Translations under genes and position numbers: made by a program
In this document: positions 50,298 to 60,782 of the stretch, in pieces
Layout of the letters: each line of letters begins with the position of its first letter
Position numbering within the stretch: position 1 is the first letter of the stretch
The notes under the pieces: generated by a model
What the model saw: the letters and a program-made list of their open reading frames with translations, nothing else
What the model was told of the DNA's origin: nothing
Databases searched by the model: none
Assembly: GCA_013368445.1 (NCBI GenBank)
Contig: JAACJO010000006.1
Span: forward strand, 744,001-808,000
Length of the DNA: 64,000 nucleotides
Reading direction: 5' to 3'
Origin: Leucocoprinus leucothites
Taxonomy: Eukaryota > Basidiomycota > Agaricomycetes > Agaricales > Agaricaceae

Positions 50298-51252
50298 GGA
50301 ATGAATTTAGACGTGAGCGAGATCATAAATTGCTCCGTAAATTTGTCTGCGTGTTTCTTGTATAGTAGTTTTTATTGAACTCTATAGACTCGCGTATCTA
50401 CGTCGAATCCAGGAAGATGTGTTAAAATTAGAATTCCAGGGAACAAGAGAAGAGGATCAATATTCAACTATGTTGTTCTCAAACCTTCCGACTCAATGCC
50501 TGCAGGCTGCTGCTGGCTGGACCAGGTTCCGGACATTGTTCGGCTTTTTTCGTCAGCCTCCGTAAGTTACCAGTGTATCCTCTCATTGTTCGAAACTATG
50601 CTGTACCCTTTTGCGAAGAGGATACATGGGCACTGTGATTCGCAGCTCCGACATGAGAGAAAGGGTTCAAGGCGGAGTTTTCCGGAGAAGGTCCAAGAAG
50701 ATGAGCGATTAATATCACGTGACAGTCAGTTCGTGAAACAATGTAATTGAAGAATAACTAGCGCTGAGCGCTCGGGCTCAGAAGCTCCCTCTCGTCCTCT
50801 CGGTCACTCAGAACAAAGACAATGCTTGATCGGGTTCAATGCATTCAATCCCTCTCAAGTTAGTCTCCCGCTCTCATAATGTCGCTATTTATGTTTAGCG
50901 ATGCATGGTCAAATAAATTCTTAGCCGGACTCATTCCATGAAACACGGGTGTGGCGTGCAGGTCCTTATTGACATATAGACAGCTACCGCGTTTCTGGGA
51001 TTCATCTCCCCCCCTATGACGTGATGGAATGCATGATGCTTCTGGATTGAATTGTTATCGGCTTCGCCTGGCGGAATTAGCGAGGCTTCAGCGAGATGAC
51101 TATCCGTGACGACATGAGCGACTCGTTATTAAAATGGATCTCCCCAGATTTGACCAAGTTCCCTCGGTTTCCTCGTTTCGCATCTCCAGTAAGTGCCATG
51201 CATTCGCCCAAGACAATTTGATTGTGCTGACTGAGCCTATTCTCAGAGTGTT
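50298..51252. other. Intergenic with 5' UTR intron of the next gene
   Basis: 3' flank of the PFK-2 gene and promoter of the first large glycoprotein gene. A canonical intron (GTAAGT at 51189 to TTCTCAG at 51246, 58 nt) lies six bases before the next start. The 84-codon frame at 50496-50750 has no features. Confidence 0.5.
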
Positions 51253-53466
51253 ATGATTATTTTTGCCTCTACCCTTACAGTGGGAAAGGTGGGGACCATA
51301 ATCAATGGTGTCCTCGCATTCCTCTCTGTTACAGTCTCCTCCTCACTTGTTCTGTTGTTCATATTCTTCATGCCGAAAACGAACGCGGCACTTACATGGA
51401 GTGCTCTCGCTCGAACACTTCATTCATCCATTTGGCCAACTCTGCTTCAAACCGATTCAAGTACTCAACCAAGGACTACTCGCACCATTTCATTTCTCTC
51501 CTATTTGACACTGTTCACGACCCTTCTCGTTCCGATCGCCAGTATTATACTCCCCTTTGGTTTACGACGTGGGCCTCTTCTACCAGGACATCCTCAAATG
51601 ATTCGTGCGAAGTATATCCCAGACTCATCCCCTCTGGGGACTTCTACAACGCTTAACTATCCTACATTTCAACGTGGACGCGTTTGCGGTTTCTTTGATC
51701 TGATACCCTGTCCCGGAAAGGAAGATACCAATAACGCATCCTACTCCCCCTCGACCATCGATATCTTCAATAGCACATCCCACGGCCCCTTTAACATGCA
51801 ATACCGTCGCTATTTCAGTGATCCGTCACAGTCCACGAACATGAGTCGATGTCTCTGGGGCACATCAGAAACTCTTCTTCTTCGCGAGGGCGCTTTTGTT
51901 GTGGAGGGCCTAATAGTCGATATGTCAGATGATCATCCTGGCATTGGGTTTTGGAACCAGTCTGTACCAGACATTACTCAGGGCGGTACGTGGTCACAAG
52001 ATGTCCTGTGGCTTGAGCCTGTGACCGCATGTGCCAACACCAATCTCACAATCGACTACGTTCAACCACCCGGACCCATTATTGATATCCATTCTTACGA
52101 GCTCACCGACCGTGGCGGTTTCTACGGTCTCAGACATCAACAGCCTCCTTCCGTCTACCAAGGTCAGGATATCGACCTTTCTCAGCATGCGTACACTGGC
52201 AGTGCTTGGAACAACAACCTGCTCATGCAGGCTCTCAACACGACGCGGGGATCGTCTTTCGAGGGAAACACCTTCACGGTATTGGAAAATTCTACCTTAC
52301 CGTTCTTGCCACTCCCTGTCGCGGTTGGCCAGGTCCGACCTCTTTTGCTTTATTCCAACTCCACCACAGGTTTGGTGGCAAACAACATGTGCACAGGGCT
52401 TGACACTTTTACCCGTGCAAACATAACAAACGTTCATGTAACATGCGGAGGTATTCTGGGCCCTCCCTTACGTACTGACGGCGGAGACGAAAGGTCATTC
52501 AATGAAGGCTCACAGTGGCGCCAGCAGATCCATGTCTGTGCTAGTACGACACGCGCTTCGATCCAGACGGTCACCTTTTCGACAAATGATACTAGTGATC
52601 TTCGTAATATTCAGTTGACTCTGCAACCCAACAAACAATCAGTTCTTTGGGCCGTTGAGAAGACCGACCTGAATATTTCTGATGTAAATCTACTGTGGGG
52701 ACGGGTGGCTGATAGGCTTGAGGGCAATCCTTCGCTGTGGACTTTACGCAGTGAGACCCTTTACCTACCTGCGGGGATTTCCGCGCTGCCAGCCAGTGTG
52801 CTTCCCCATGGACAGCCCGAGGCTGCGTTTGGTGCCGCCTGGGCAGGCGTATACAGTCCGACCTTTGACACATCTGGTCCTGGTCTGACCATCTTTGACT
52901 ACCCTGGCTCCTCCGATTATGCTATCAAAACCAAACTACAGTCATTTGCGAAAAATGATCCCATTCTCGGGCCTTCTCGTGCTCGAAATGCTATCTGGGT
53001 AGACATAATGGCAAACAATCTCGTTGGCATCCAGACGGCTCCAAACCTCCTCGCCTCGCCTTTCACCCCGTCGATCGCGTACAACCTCAAGTTTGCTATC
53101 CCAGGACTGATCTTGTTCCTTGTCTGGGCTTACACCTTCCTGACCTCCACGTTTCTCCTCGCCAGCCGTAAGCTCACTTTCAAGCATATAAGGCTTGTCC
53201 TTAATCATACTGCTGTCGGCCGAGTTGCTGTTGGAACACCATTCATTCAGGTTACAGATCGGCATAGTGGGGATAGACCTAGAATTTCTAACGACCAATC
53301 CCAAGTTCGAATGGAGGAGACCATTGGCCCAGACACTGCTCTGGTTGATGGCAAGGACCTGCGGCTACCCGGTTGTGATCAGCCTAAAAGGGTAGATAAA
53401 GGTCATGACGCACTCCTAACTCTTGCATTGGATCGCAACAGCAAGAGTCGAGTGCAGGATGACTGA
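51253..53466 (+). CDS. Large membrane-anchored glycoprotein, unknown family, copy 1
   Basis: 737 residues in one coding exon; I know no function or named domain. Segment 1 (residues about 14-40, IINGVLAFLSVTVSSSLVLL) and segment 2 (about 79-103, FLSYLTLFTTLLVPIASIIL) flank a loop with ALTWSALARTLHSSIWPTLL. A long probable ectodomain (about 105-610) follows, with many N-x-S/T sites and seven Cys in settings shared with the paralogs: RVCGFFDLIPCPG, SRCLWGTSE, TACANTNLTIDY, NNMCTGL, HVTCGGILGPPLRTDGGD and IHVCASTTRASIQTVTFS. Segment 3 (IPGLILFLVWAYTFLTSTFL) leads to a tail opening LVLNHTAVGRVAVGTP. The expected topology is loop and tail inside, ectodomain outside. A 5' UTR intron ends six bases before the ATG. 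No break seen. Location at a membrane or cell surface is inferred from hydropathy and sequons. Confidence 0.85.
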   Translation: MIIFASTLTVGKVGTIINGVLAFLSVTVSSSLVLLFIFFMPKTNAALTWSALARTLHSSIWPTLLQTDSSTQPRTTRTISFLSYLTLFTTLLVPIASIILPFGLRRGPLLPGHPQMIRAKYIPDSSPLGTSTTLNYPTFQRGRVCGFFDLIPCPGKEDTNNASYSPSTIDIFNSTSHGPFNMQYRRYFSDPSQSTNMSRCLWGTSETLLLREGAFVVEGLIVDMSDDHPGIGFWNQSVPDITQGGTWSQDVLWLEPVTACANTNLTIDYVQPPGPIIDIHSYELTDRGGFYGLRHQQPPSVYQGQDIDLSQHAYTGSAWNNNLLMQALNTTRGSSFEGNTFTVLENSTLPFLPLPVAVGQVRPLLLYSNSTTGLVANNMCTGLDTFTRANITNVHVTCGGILGPPLRTDGGDERSFNEGSQWRQQIHVCASTTRASIQTVTFSTNDTSDLRNIQLTLQPNKQSVLWAVEKTDLNISDVNLLWGRVADRLEGNPSLWTLRSETLYLPAGISALPASVLPHGQPEAAFGAAWAGVYSPTFDTSGPGLTIFDYPGSSDYAIKTKLQSFAKNDPILGPSRARNAIWVDIMANNLVGIQTAPNLLASPFTPSIAYNLKFAIPGLILFLVWAYTFLTSTFLLASRKLTFKHIRLVLNHTAVGRVAVGTPFIQVTDRHSGDRPRISNDQSQVRMEETIGPDTALVDGKDLRLPGCDQPKRVDKGHDALLTLALDRNSKSRVQDD

Positions 53467-53774
53467 TGCGGTGGGCTGATATGATTTGCAGCAGAACCAT
53501 TACTACTGCTTCCCTGTCATTCATTCTATCCGGGATTTTGCGATTACTCTACGTATTTACTATGAGTTATAAACAAATACATAACCCCAAACCTGACGCC
53601 GCTCAGTCACAACGTCAAGGATAAGAATCTTTGATTGGCGCCCTCTATATAGTATCAGATATAAAGTGAAGCTGCTTGTGCCCTCGAAAGACCATACTAC
53701 TTTTGTTTGGTCCCCGGCCACTTGGTGCGTGACAGGCTTTCGCCGCATTCCTCTTACTCAGAAATCAATAGAAC
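53467..53774. other. Short spacer between glycoprotein copies 1 and 2
   Basis: 308 bases containing the 3' end of copy 1 and the promoter of copy 2. An AGTATCAGATATAAAG stretch at about 53650 could serve as a TATA-like element. No separate gene. Confidence 0.4.
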
Positions 53775-56039
53775 ATGGCCTTGAATATTCCCGGTGTTAC
53801 GTCGGGAGAGGCAACAGCCATCATCAATGCAGTTGTTGCATTCCTCTCAATCACTACTTCAGCGTCAATTGTGGTATTAATCATATTTTATATGCCACAA
53901 ACTCACACGGCGCTTACCTGGAGCTCCCTGGCCCGAACCCTTCATGCGTCTCTCTGGCCGCTTTTCCTCCAGACAGACTCGAGTGCCACCACGGCAACGA
54001 GTCTAGTCATGTCAACTCTCACTTATTTGACCCTAGCCACAACATTACTTGTCCCGATTACCAGCGTCATATTCCCCTTGGGCCTCCACCAGGGGCCGCT
54101 TATAAAAGGTCGACCTCGAGAGGTTCCCACACGATACGTCCTAGACACCTCTCCCCTTACACTCTCCAAAACCCCAGATCGTTCGACTTTTCAATATGGG
54201 CGCGCCTGTGGCGATTTTGGCCCAGCCTTACCTTGTCCTGGAAACGAAAACCCAAATTCCACTGCCTATGCCCCATCAGTCATCAATACTTTCACCAGCA
54301 CACCACATGGTCCCTTCACGATGCAATTTCGCCGTTTTCTTAACAGCCCATCCTATCAGCCGAACTCAAGCTTCTGCCTATGGGGAACAGCACAGTCTAT
54401 CTTTCTTCGCGAAGGAGCCTTTGTTGTCGACGGTCTTATCGTGGATACGTCCACAGAGCATCCTGGGATTGGGTTCTGGAACCAGACTTTGCCAGACGTA
54501 ATTCATGGTGGCACATGGTCGGAGGACGTTTTATGGCTTGAACCCATGACTGCATGTGTCAATACCAACATAACACTTGATTATGTCCTATCGGCGTCCG
54601 CATCTGGTGGCCCCCATGTTTCGAGTTCCTTCAATTTCACTGACCGTGGCGGATTCTATGGGCTCATAGACAATGACCCTCCCCTAGCTAAGGGAGGTCA
54701 GGACCTTGACCTTTATGAGCATGCGTACAGGGGCGCTGTATGGAGTAATGCGTACGCCATGTTTGCCCTGAACGCAACTCGCGAGTCGTCTTTCGATGGC
54801 AAGATTTACACGGTTCGGAAGAACGACACATCCCTCCCTATTTTATTCTCTGATTATAAAATCGGCAAAGCGAGTGATATACCACTTGTTTACTTCAACG
54901 AGACAGCCCAGATGGAGGCAGTGCTCCGATGCCAAACAGTCAGCAGCCAGGATATTGCGAACATCACGAACGTTCATATAGCGTGTGGCGCTTTTCTAGG
55001 ACCTCCCCTACGCACTGACGGTGGAGATGCAAAGGTGCTTGACGAAGGCTCACGGTGGCGCCAACAGATTCATGTCTGCGCAAGTACCACACGTGCATCA
55101 ATCCAAACTGTCACCTTCTCATCCAATGACACGAGCAATTTGGACCACCTTCTAGTCACTCGTCAACCGACGGAACAATCAGTTCTTTGGGCTGTCGAGA
55201 AGACCAATATGACAATTTCTCAGGTTGAAGTACTATGGGGACGGGTTGATAATCGGTTTGAAGGCGATCCGTCCTTATCGACATTACGGAGAGGAAGTCT
55301 ATTTCTGCCTGCAGCATATTCCCTTGACGACACAATCGGTGGTGCTTGGTACCCCGTGGGGACCAACCCAGCTGCTGCACATGCCAATGCCTGGACTGGA
55401 GTTTACACCTTCGACCCGAGTAGGGATAGAGATCTCTTTGACTATACGGGTACTTCTAACTCTGCCATTCAGGCAAAACTGAGGTGGTTCATGGTCGACA
55501 ACCCCGATCTAGGATCTTCTCATATCCGGAACGCCATATGGACCGATATCATGACCAACAACGTCATTGGTACTCGAACGACCCCAACAGTTTTGGTGAC
55601 TCCCAACGAGCTGTCAGTTGCATATAAACTCGAATATGCAATTCCTGGAATCATTCTTTGCCTCATATGGCTAACGGTTTTCCTCATGTCGCTGTTCCTT
55701 CTCTCCACCCGCATGCTGAGGTTCCACTACATCAAATCGGTGCTCAATCATACCTCGATCGGACGTATTGTTGTTGGGACATCCTCCCTTCGAACTCATG
55801 ATCAGAGCTATCCTGTAAATGACTCTGAAACTATACCCCTTCGCCACACAAGTTTCAAGACGTCCGAACAAAATCCCGATGCCTCAATCGTAGACCTTCA
55901 TGGTGATAGCAGCTATCGGCACCAGAGGCATGAGCGGAATCATGGTGCAGATAGGACCGATGATACCCTTGTCACCCTTCTGCTGAATCGCAGGGGCACG
56001 AATAAGAGCGCAGAACATTTAATGTCGAACTCTGAGTAG
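53775..56039 (+). CDS. Large membrane-anchored glycoprotein, unknown family, copy 2
   Basis: 754 residues, single exon, directly downstream of copy 1 and clearly its paralog. It starts MALNIPGVTSGEATAIINAV; segment 1 is about residues 15-40 (FLSITTSASIVVLIIFYM), the inner loop ALTWSSLARTLHASLWPLFL, segment 2 about 77-103. The ectodomain carries the same seven Cys settings (RACGDFGPALPCPG, SFCLWGTAQ, TACVNTNITLDY, LRCQTVS, HIACGAFLGPPLRTDGGD, IHVCASTTRASIQTVTFS) and the shared blocks PGIGFWNQTLPDVIHGGTW and SVLWAVEKT. Segment 3 (IPGIILCLIWLTVFLMSLFL) is followed by SVLNHTSIGRIVVGTSS and a variable hydrophilic tail ending SAEHLMSNSE. The tail differs from copy 1 after the juxtamembrane motif. 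The start is chosen as the first ATG giving the aligned N-terminus. Confidence 0.85.
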   Translation: MALNIPGVTSGEATAIINAVVAFLSITTSASIVVLIIFYMPQTHTALTWSSLARTLHASLWPLFLQTDSSATTATSLVMSTLTYLTLATTLLVPITSVIFPLGLHQGPLIKGRPREVPTRYVLDTSPLTLSKTPDRSTFQYGRACGDFGPALPCPGNENPNSTAYAPSVINTFTSTPHGPFTMQFRRFLNSPSYQPNSSFCLWGTAQSIFLREGAFVVDGLIVDTSTEHPGIGFWNQTLPDVIHGGTWSEDVLWLEPMTACVNTNITLDYVLSASASGGPHVSSSFNFTDRGGFYGLIDNDPPLAKGGQDLDLYEHAYRGAVWSNAYAMFALNATRESSFDGKIYTVRKNDTSLPILFSDYKIGKASDIPLVYFNETAQMEAVLRCQTVSSQDIANITNVHIACGAFLGPPLRTDGGDAKVLDEGSRWRQQIHVCASTTRASIQTVTFSSNDTSNLDHLLVTRQPTEQSVLWAVEKTNMTISQVEVLWGRVDNRFEGDPSLSTLRRGSLFLPAAYSLDDTIGGAWYPVGTNPAAAHANAWTGVYTFDPSRDRDLFDYTGTSNSAIQAKLRWFMVDNPDLGSSHIRNAIWTDIMTNNVIGTRTTPTVLVTPNELSVAYKLEYAIPGIILCLIWLTVFLMSLFLLSTRMLRFHYIKSVLNHTSIGRIVVGTSSLRTHDQSYPVNDSETIPLRHTSFKTSEQNPDASIVDLHGDSSYRHQRHERNHGADRTDDTLVTLLLNRRGTNKSAEHLMSNSE

Positions 56040-56264
56040 CTGCGTGCTTTCTAGTATCTTGCCTCCTTATACCGCCATGCTGTTGAAATTGTATGCTTCA
56101 TGCTCACAAAGCTCTATCTGAAGCTTTCATTTACCTTGTTGGGCTGATCCTCATTTTGTGTACTGGTATCTCTGGATGTATTTTACCCTGCTGCAGTCGA
56201 AAGCTTTTAAATAATGATTAATCAAGTTGTTGCGCCGATCATTAATCTACTCCAGACTGGGACG

Positions 56265-57101
56265 CTACTTTGTATTTACGGTCCCATTTGGCGCGACTTG
56301 CTGCAAGAGTTGTAGCCGATATAGCCGCTCTGCCTCCAGCTCATGAACTCGTTTTTGGAGAACCTCCTTCTCTCCTCGCTCTTGAAAGAGCTGCTTTCGC
56401 AATTCCCTGAGCAACTCTTCATACGCAGTATGCATCCTATTCAGCTCTTCCGACAAGAGTGCCTCGATTTGGTCTGCGCCTTCCCCGATCGACTGAAATG
56501 ACTCGGACACTTGCTCCGGGGAAACGTCGTCGGATAATCCAGGCACTTTCTGCACTCCGGACGATTGAGGGATCGAATAGTGATACTCGTAGTATGAAGA
56601 AAGCCTCTGGACATCCAGATTATCACCCGTTGAACTCGGACGTTGGCTTACTTCCCTGCATTGTGAGGCTAAGTGAGCGGGTAATGTAGAGGAATAGTGT
56701 GTCAAAGCCACAGGAAGGGACGTCGGTGAGTTGGAATGTGGAGCAGTGGTATCATGATACATCTGCCGGTTTGAGCTTGTCGGTTGGACGGCTGCACTGG
56801 GGCCGAAAACAGGAGGAATTCGAATCAGGGATTTATCTGTCGAGTTATATTGTCCAGGGACAGCCGTTTGAGGATAGTTGAGCCATGCCACTGGCGTTAC
56901 TGGGCTGCCTTGCCAATCTGACGTTGACGGTGGGTGATGATGAGGTCCCCAGTATTGTTCATCAGGGCCCCAAGTTGAAGGAGGGTGACGCGGATGTTGT
57001 AGTAGTGTATTTTGGCTATGGTGTTCCCAATGTATTGGTACGGGCACGTCAGGTAAAACGGTCCCAGGTTGCCCAGGGGGATTGAACGTTGGTTTCGCCA
57101 T
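56265..57101 (-). CDS. Hypothetical Pro/Ser-rich protein with C-terminal coiled coil
   Basis: 278 residues, one exon, unrecognised. The first 190 residues are rich in Pro, Ser, His and Gln (MAKPTFNPPGQPGTVLPD, then HHHPPSTSDW), as in disordered regulatory proteins. Residues about 195-268 form a strong coiled coil (ALLSEELNRMHTAYEELLRE, GEKEVLQKRVHELEAERLYR). There is no basic zipper region ahead of the coil, so I do not call it a bZIP factor. It sits between glycoprotein copies 2 and 3 on the opposite strand, with the next gene (an M35 protease) in the same orientation upstream. A scaffold or transcription-linked role is possible but unsupported. Confidence 0.6.
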   Translation of the reverse strand: MAKPTFNPPGQPGTVLPDVPVPIHWEHHSQNTLLQHPRHPPSTWGPDEQYWGPHHHPPSTSDWQGSPVTPVAWLNYPQTAVPGQYNSTDKSLIRIPPVFGPSAAVQPTSSNRQMYHDTTAPHSNSPTSLPVALTHYSSTLPAHLASQCREVSQRPSSTGDNLDVQRLSSYYEYHYSIPQSSGVQKVPGLSDDVSPEQVSESFQSIGEGADQIEALLSEELNRMHTAYEELLRELRKQLFQERGEKEVLQKRVHELEAERLYRLQLLQQVAPNGTVNTK

Positions 57102-57650
57102 CGAAGTTCTGTGGTGGCACGAGTTCGTTGAAAATCGAGAAAAAGAAATGCTTGAAACTCCTTTCGACGAGAGGAGCTGGGACGTTTATAAAGGGTTCCA
57201 CCCAGGCTTTCAAAAGCGATGGGTATGGCTCTTTGTTGGTTTGGTGGTTGAATGTTGAAACGTTGATATGCCGTCGAGAATGCTCTTCAGTACTAGATTT
57301 GAGGCTTGAGCACCGGCTGGAGTCTTTGAATGAACTCTCGCTTAAGTGCTAGAGTTCCCATTTACACTTATGCGGTGAGAATCCGACCTTTCAAGGCTTC
57401 ACATCTACCAAATTTGAAATTTGGAGGATCTCTGGTTGAAGGCAGCCTTCCAAATAACAAAGAACCTAGTGCCAGCACCCAACGGTAGTCACATTCGCCA
57501 CTTCGGTTTTGCATCCCGAATTACCAGAAGGAACAGAAGCGTTGAATACCCTCAGATCACACCCTGATTTAGTAAATGTGTTGAAAATACAATAAAATAA
57601 AACATTGGCAACTTCGGTTCTTAAAGACTGAAGTCAATTAATCTAACAAC
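57102..57650. other. Intergenic, same-strand genes
   Basis: Promoter of the coiled-coil gene and 3' flank of the M35 protease gene. The A-rich stretch at 57575-57605 (ATAAAATAAAA on the plus strand) is the only notable feature. Confidence 0.4.
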
Positions 57651-58913
57651 CTATGACTGAGCTGGATTGTTCTCCGCGAAGTACTCGTGAGAATCGGCAT
57701 TGTCAATCGCTTGGGCAGAATTACTGATGGCGAGCTGTTTGCACCCAGATTGACCATAGACGTGGTCATCAGTTCCACCGTTGGCGGTGAAGTGGGAGGA
57801 CTCGTGGATGAGTGTTCCACCCTATGGATCATCTCAGTAAGGGGATTCCAGGGTTAAATTTATCGAGGAAGTGAACTGACCCTAGAATCGGTTCCAGTGT
57901 TCGGTGCTTGCCAGAAAGCACCGCAGAGATAGATATGACCGAAACTATAAATGTGATGTGAATATGGGTTACCAATAAATCGATGGACAACGTACTCATC
58001 AGGGAATACATAGGCGTAGGTGCCAGCGTCAGTGCAAGTACAATCGTATGTGTTCCCAGCGAAATTGTTGCCACTGATATTGGAAAAGTGGGATTGGACA
58101 GTGCTGTGGTGAGCTGAGGTGTAGGAGCCGAACCACGTGGTGAAACGGGTAGTCGAGGATGTATGGGATGTGAGGTAGGAGAGGGCGCTGGCAGCATAAC
58201 TCTGAGCGGCAGAAGCAGCAGAGACGAGACCGCTTTGCTGTGATGAAGAGCATCCGTTGTAGGTAGCACGCCTCTGGGGAGCAGGTCGGGAAACAGCAAG
58301 CTTGCCAGCGATGCGTGCAGTGTGCGTCTCAACGTCGGCCTGGATGGTCGCAATCTTGGCAGAGTCATCGACCACGTAAAAGAGGTTGCGAGCCTCGAAG
58401 GAATAAGAGCCTTCGCCAGAATCGCTGAAGCTGTATGTTGTTGACACTGGTACATTGTTCACTTCTTTGCTCTACTGGAGTCAGAGCAAATAGCACTTAC
58501 AATCGTGCGCTACATCGACAGATTGACCGGGAGCGAGGACAGTATAGGCTTGCTGAGCAGCGGCAACCTTAGGAACATATTTCGCTTTGATACCAGTGAA
58601 GGTGGGGCTGGCGCCCTTGGATCCACCAGTAATCTTGAAAGTGTTGGCTGGCAGCTGCGATAAGGGACTCAGGGGGTCATTGAGCAGCTTCACTGTCTCG
58701 TCGCCAGTGTTGGTGATAGTAGTAGTAACCTTGAGGTCTTCGACGGTGTTGACAGACTCAGGGCCTATGTAACCAATGAGATCGAAGGTATCTAAAGAAA
58801 TAATTTGAGTATTTCTTACCGGTAACCTTGAGCGAGATGCTCTGTGCAGCGTTCACAGCCACGGCGGACGCAGCAAGTGCAAGTAAAGCAGAACGAACGG
58901 TGGAAGTGAACAT
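57651..58913 (-). CDS. Secreted M35 (deuterolysin/peptidyl-Lys) metalloendopeptidase
   Basis: Secreted zinc endopeptidase of the aspzincin class; mushroom members cut before Lys. The start at 58913 gives the signal peptide MFTSTVRSALLALAASAVAV ending near NAAQS. A propeptide follows (LKVTGPESVNTVEDLKVTTT, VKLLNDPLSPLSQLPANTF, YVPKVAAAQQAYTVLAPG) with a likely basic processing region near PAPQRRATYNGC. The mature domain has CSSSQQSGLVSAASAAQSYA, TYDCTCTDAGTYAYVFPD, then an in-frame 51-nt intron that can be misread as coding, FGHIYLCGAFWQAPNTGTD, and the zinc motif GTLIHESSHFTANGGTDDHV with the second-shell Asp and YGQSGC. It ends HEYFAENNPAQS with TAG at 57651-57653. About five or six exons. 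All ligands are present, so it should be active. Confidence 0.92.
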
Positions 58914-60778
58914 CGTGAGCTGGGATGGAATAGCTTCTAAGAAATCATAGGCATTTTATAACATCGCGTTCTCGGAGCTCAAGTGAAGAATCGATTGTCG
59001 TCCATGTGCTCACTTTCAAGTGACCATGCACGAAGCGCGGCGCCGAAGAGGATGCGATAACAGCTAGACTCCATGAATAAAGAACGCGCAATCCAGTACC
59101 GCAGTTGCATATGCCGGGAGTGATGGAAGCTAACAACAGAGTAGGTTTTAAATATCAGCAACGCCAATGGTACATAGAAGTATAAACAAAGAGCATGGAT
59201 TTACCTTCAGATAAGGAATTGATAGAACAATGACCATAAGGCGCGGCGACGAAAGAATGCAAGGTGCGCGAGATCCAACAACTTAGCCGAAGACCTAAAT
59301 GGACACCTGACCTAAATGTGCTATTGAAGGGGTAAAGAAGATCAGTAGTATTGGTGTGGCCTTTGATCTAAAAAAAGAATTCCACCTGCTCAACCTGTCT
59401 GGGCGTTGGAGATTGATGTAGTTTTTGATGTGCTGGTTGGCAAGCCCAGGTTGGTAACAGCAAAAAGGTAGACGAAGCACGGAGAGAATGACACGTGTGC
59501 CCAAAAGACGGCAATTGAGATCTGAGATGGTGCTCTCCAAACACATGGAAGTTTGAAAGTCAAGTGAATTGTAGTATGAGCACTGCACACATGAGATAAA
59601 AACGATCCTATAATAAAAGGGAGCAATGTGATATAGCTGACAAGAGAACATCCGAGTATATCAGTTGAGCTCTGAAGAAGTGGAGGCTTTCAGGTGAATA
59701 AAAGGGATTCTGCTTGATGACGGCAGGATGACGGTCGCACAAACATTGGGAAATCAGGATCATGGCAATTGCCGATATCAGGCTTTTTAATGCTGACTAA
59801 AGAGCCCAGGGCAATTGGTAAATAGACACAAATATCCACCCCTTTCCGAGCTGCCTCACCTCCGCCTCACCTCCGAGCCATTTACTAAAGCGCTGACTTC
59901 GTAGTGGGATGGCTTCCATCCTTCCTTATCTATACTTTAACTCGACTTGTATTTTCGAGAAATCCATGCAGTGGAACATGCAATGCATCATGCACCTTAT
60001 GCCAATCGACTAGCCCTGGGTCAACTGCCACCTGCATTTATTGACTGTGCGTCCGACGAGCCGGAGAGACGAAACGAAATCTCGGCCCTTAGCCTTCGAC
60101 TGTATTTTGCTCAAGATGTTCCCCTCGAGACGTTACGGCTGTGCCAAAGTGACCTCATCCGTTGCCGTGCCGTTCGCCATCTCGCCACCTTCTGTTAGCT
60201 GAGCGGGATCGCTCGGGTATAGCTCCACTGTTCTCTAGTGTCAGTTTCCTGGCAGGCTTGTGAACAATCGTGCTTGGTCTTTAATTAGCTGGCTTCCTTA
60301 AGGTCTTATGGCAAACGCTTTTGATTGTTATCGCTCGAGCCTTGTCTTGTTCCAGTGGCCACGTATTTTTATTGGAGAATAGCTACCAAGTTGAAGATTG
60401 CACCTCACAATTCAAAAGTATGCCCCTGTTGCCAATCCCTTCATTCCCTCCCTCCAGACCTTTTGTTCAGCTTCGTGCAGTGACCTAGCTCTGACCTTCC
60501 TAAATATAGATGCGTTCTGTCAAATCTGTACGTCAAACTTGAAGGTTTTGGCCAGAAGTCAGATTTCGTGTGTGATGGAATGATTGAATTCGTTTGAGTG
60601 TGTTGGACACAAAAATAGACGATTAGTATCATTCAGTAAAAGGCACTCCTCAAGTTAAATGAAACTGTACCTCGTCCTTTTTTCCATTCCGTACCTTCCC
60701 TACGTGCTTGAGCTTGGTGAGTAGCCCACATCCTCCCCTCCTCCCTACGCTCAACAACGCAATAACAGCGCAAGCAGG
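58914..60778. other. Divergent intergenic region between protease and glycoprotein copy 3
   Basis: 1.9 kb holding the promoters of both neighbours. It contains the TATA element of the protease (listed), a short duplication CCTCACCTCCG at about 59854-59875, several unassigned short ORFs (59295-59651 minus, 59947-60198 plus), and the 5' UTR intron and small upstream ORF of glycoprotein copy 3 (listed). Confidence 0.45.
58954..58960 (-). promoter_or_regulatory. TATA box of the M35 protease gene
   Basis: TATAAAA on the minus strand 41-47 bases upstream of the protease ATG, a good distance for a short 5' UTR. Position and consensus are the only evidence. Confidence 0.5.
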
Positions 60779-60782
60779 ATGA
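60659..60782 (+). promoter_or_regulatory. Upstream ORF and 5' UTR intron of glycoprotein copy 3
   Basis: An ATG at 60659 opens MKLYLVLFSIPYLPYVLELG up to a GTGAGT donor at 60717. Joining to the GCAAGCAG acceptor (intron 60717-60777, 61 nt) gives a 20-codon upstream ORF whose TGA (60780-60782) overlaps the main ATG (60779-60781). Copy 1 has an intron at nearly the same place, six bases before its ATG, which supports the splicing. Whether the small ORF is in the transcript is not known. Confidence 0.4.

Noticed and set aside
56265..57101. bZIP transcription factor
   Set aside because: The C-terminal coiled coil is strong, but there is no basic DNA-contact region ahead of it.
57961..58010. Insertion DEYVVHRFIGNPYSHHIY in the M35 protease
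   Set aside because: It is a 51-nt intron (GTACGT..TTATAG) that is open in frame; removing it gives the usual YVFPD-DFGHIYLC.
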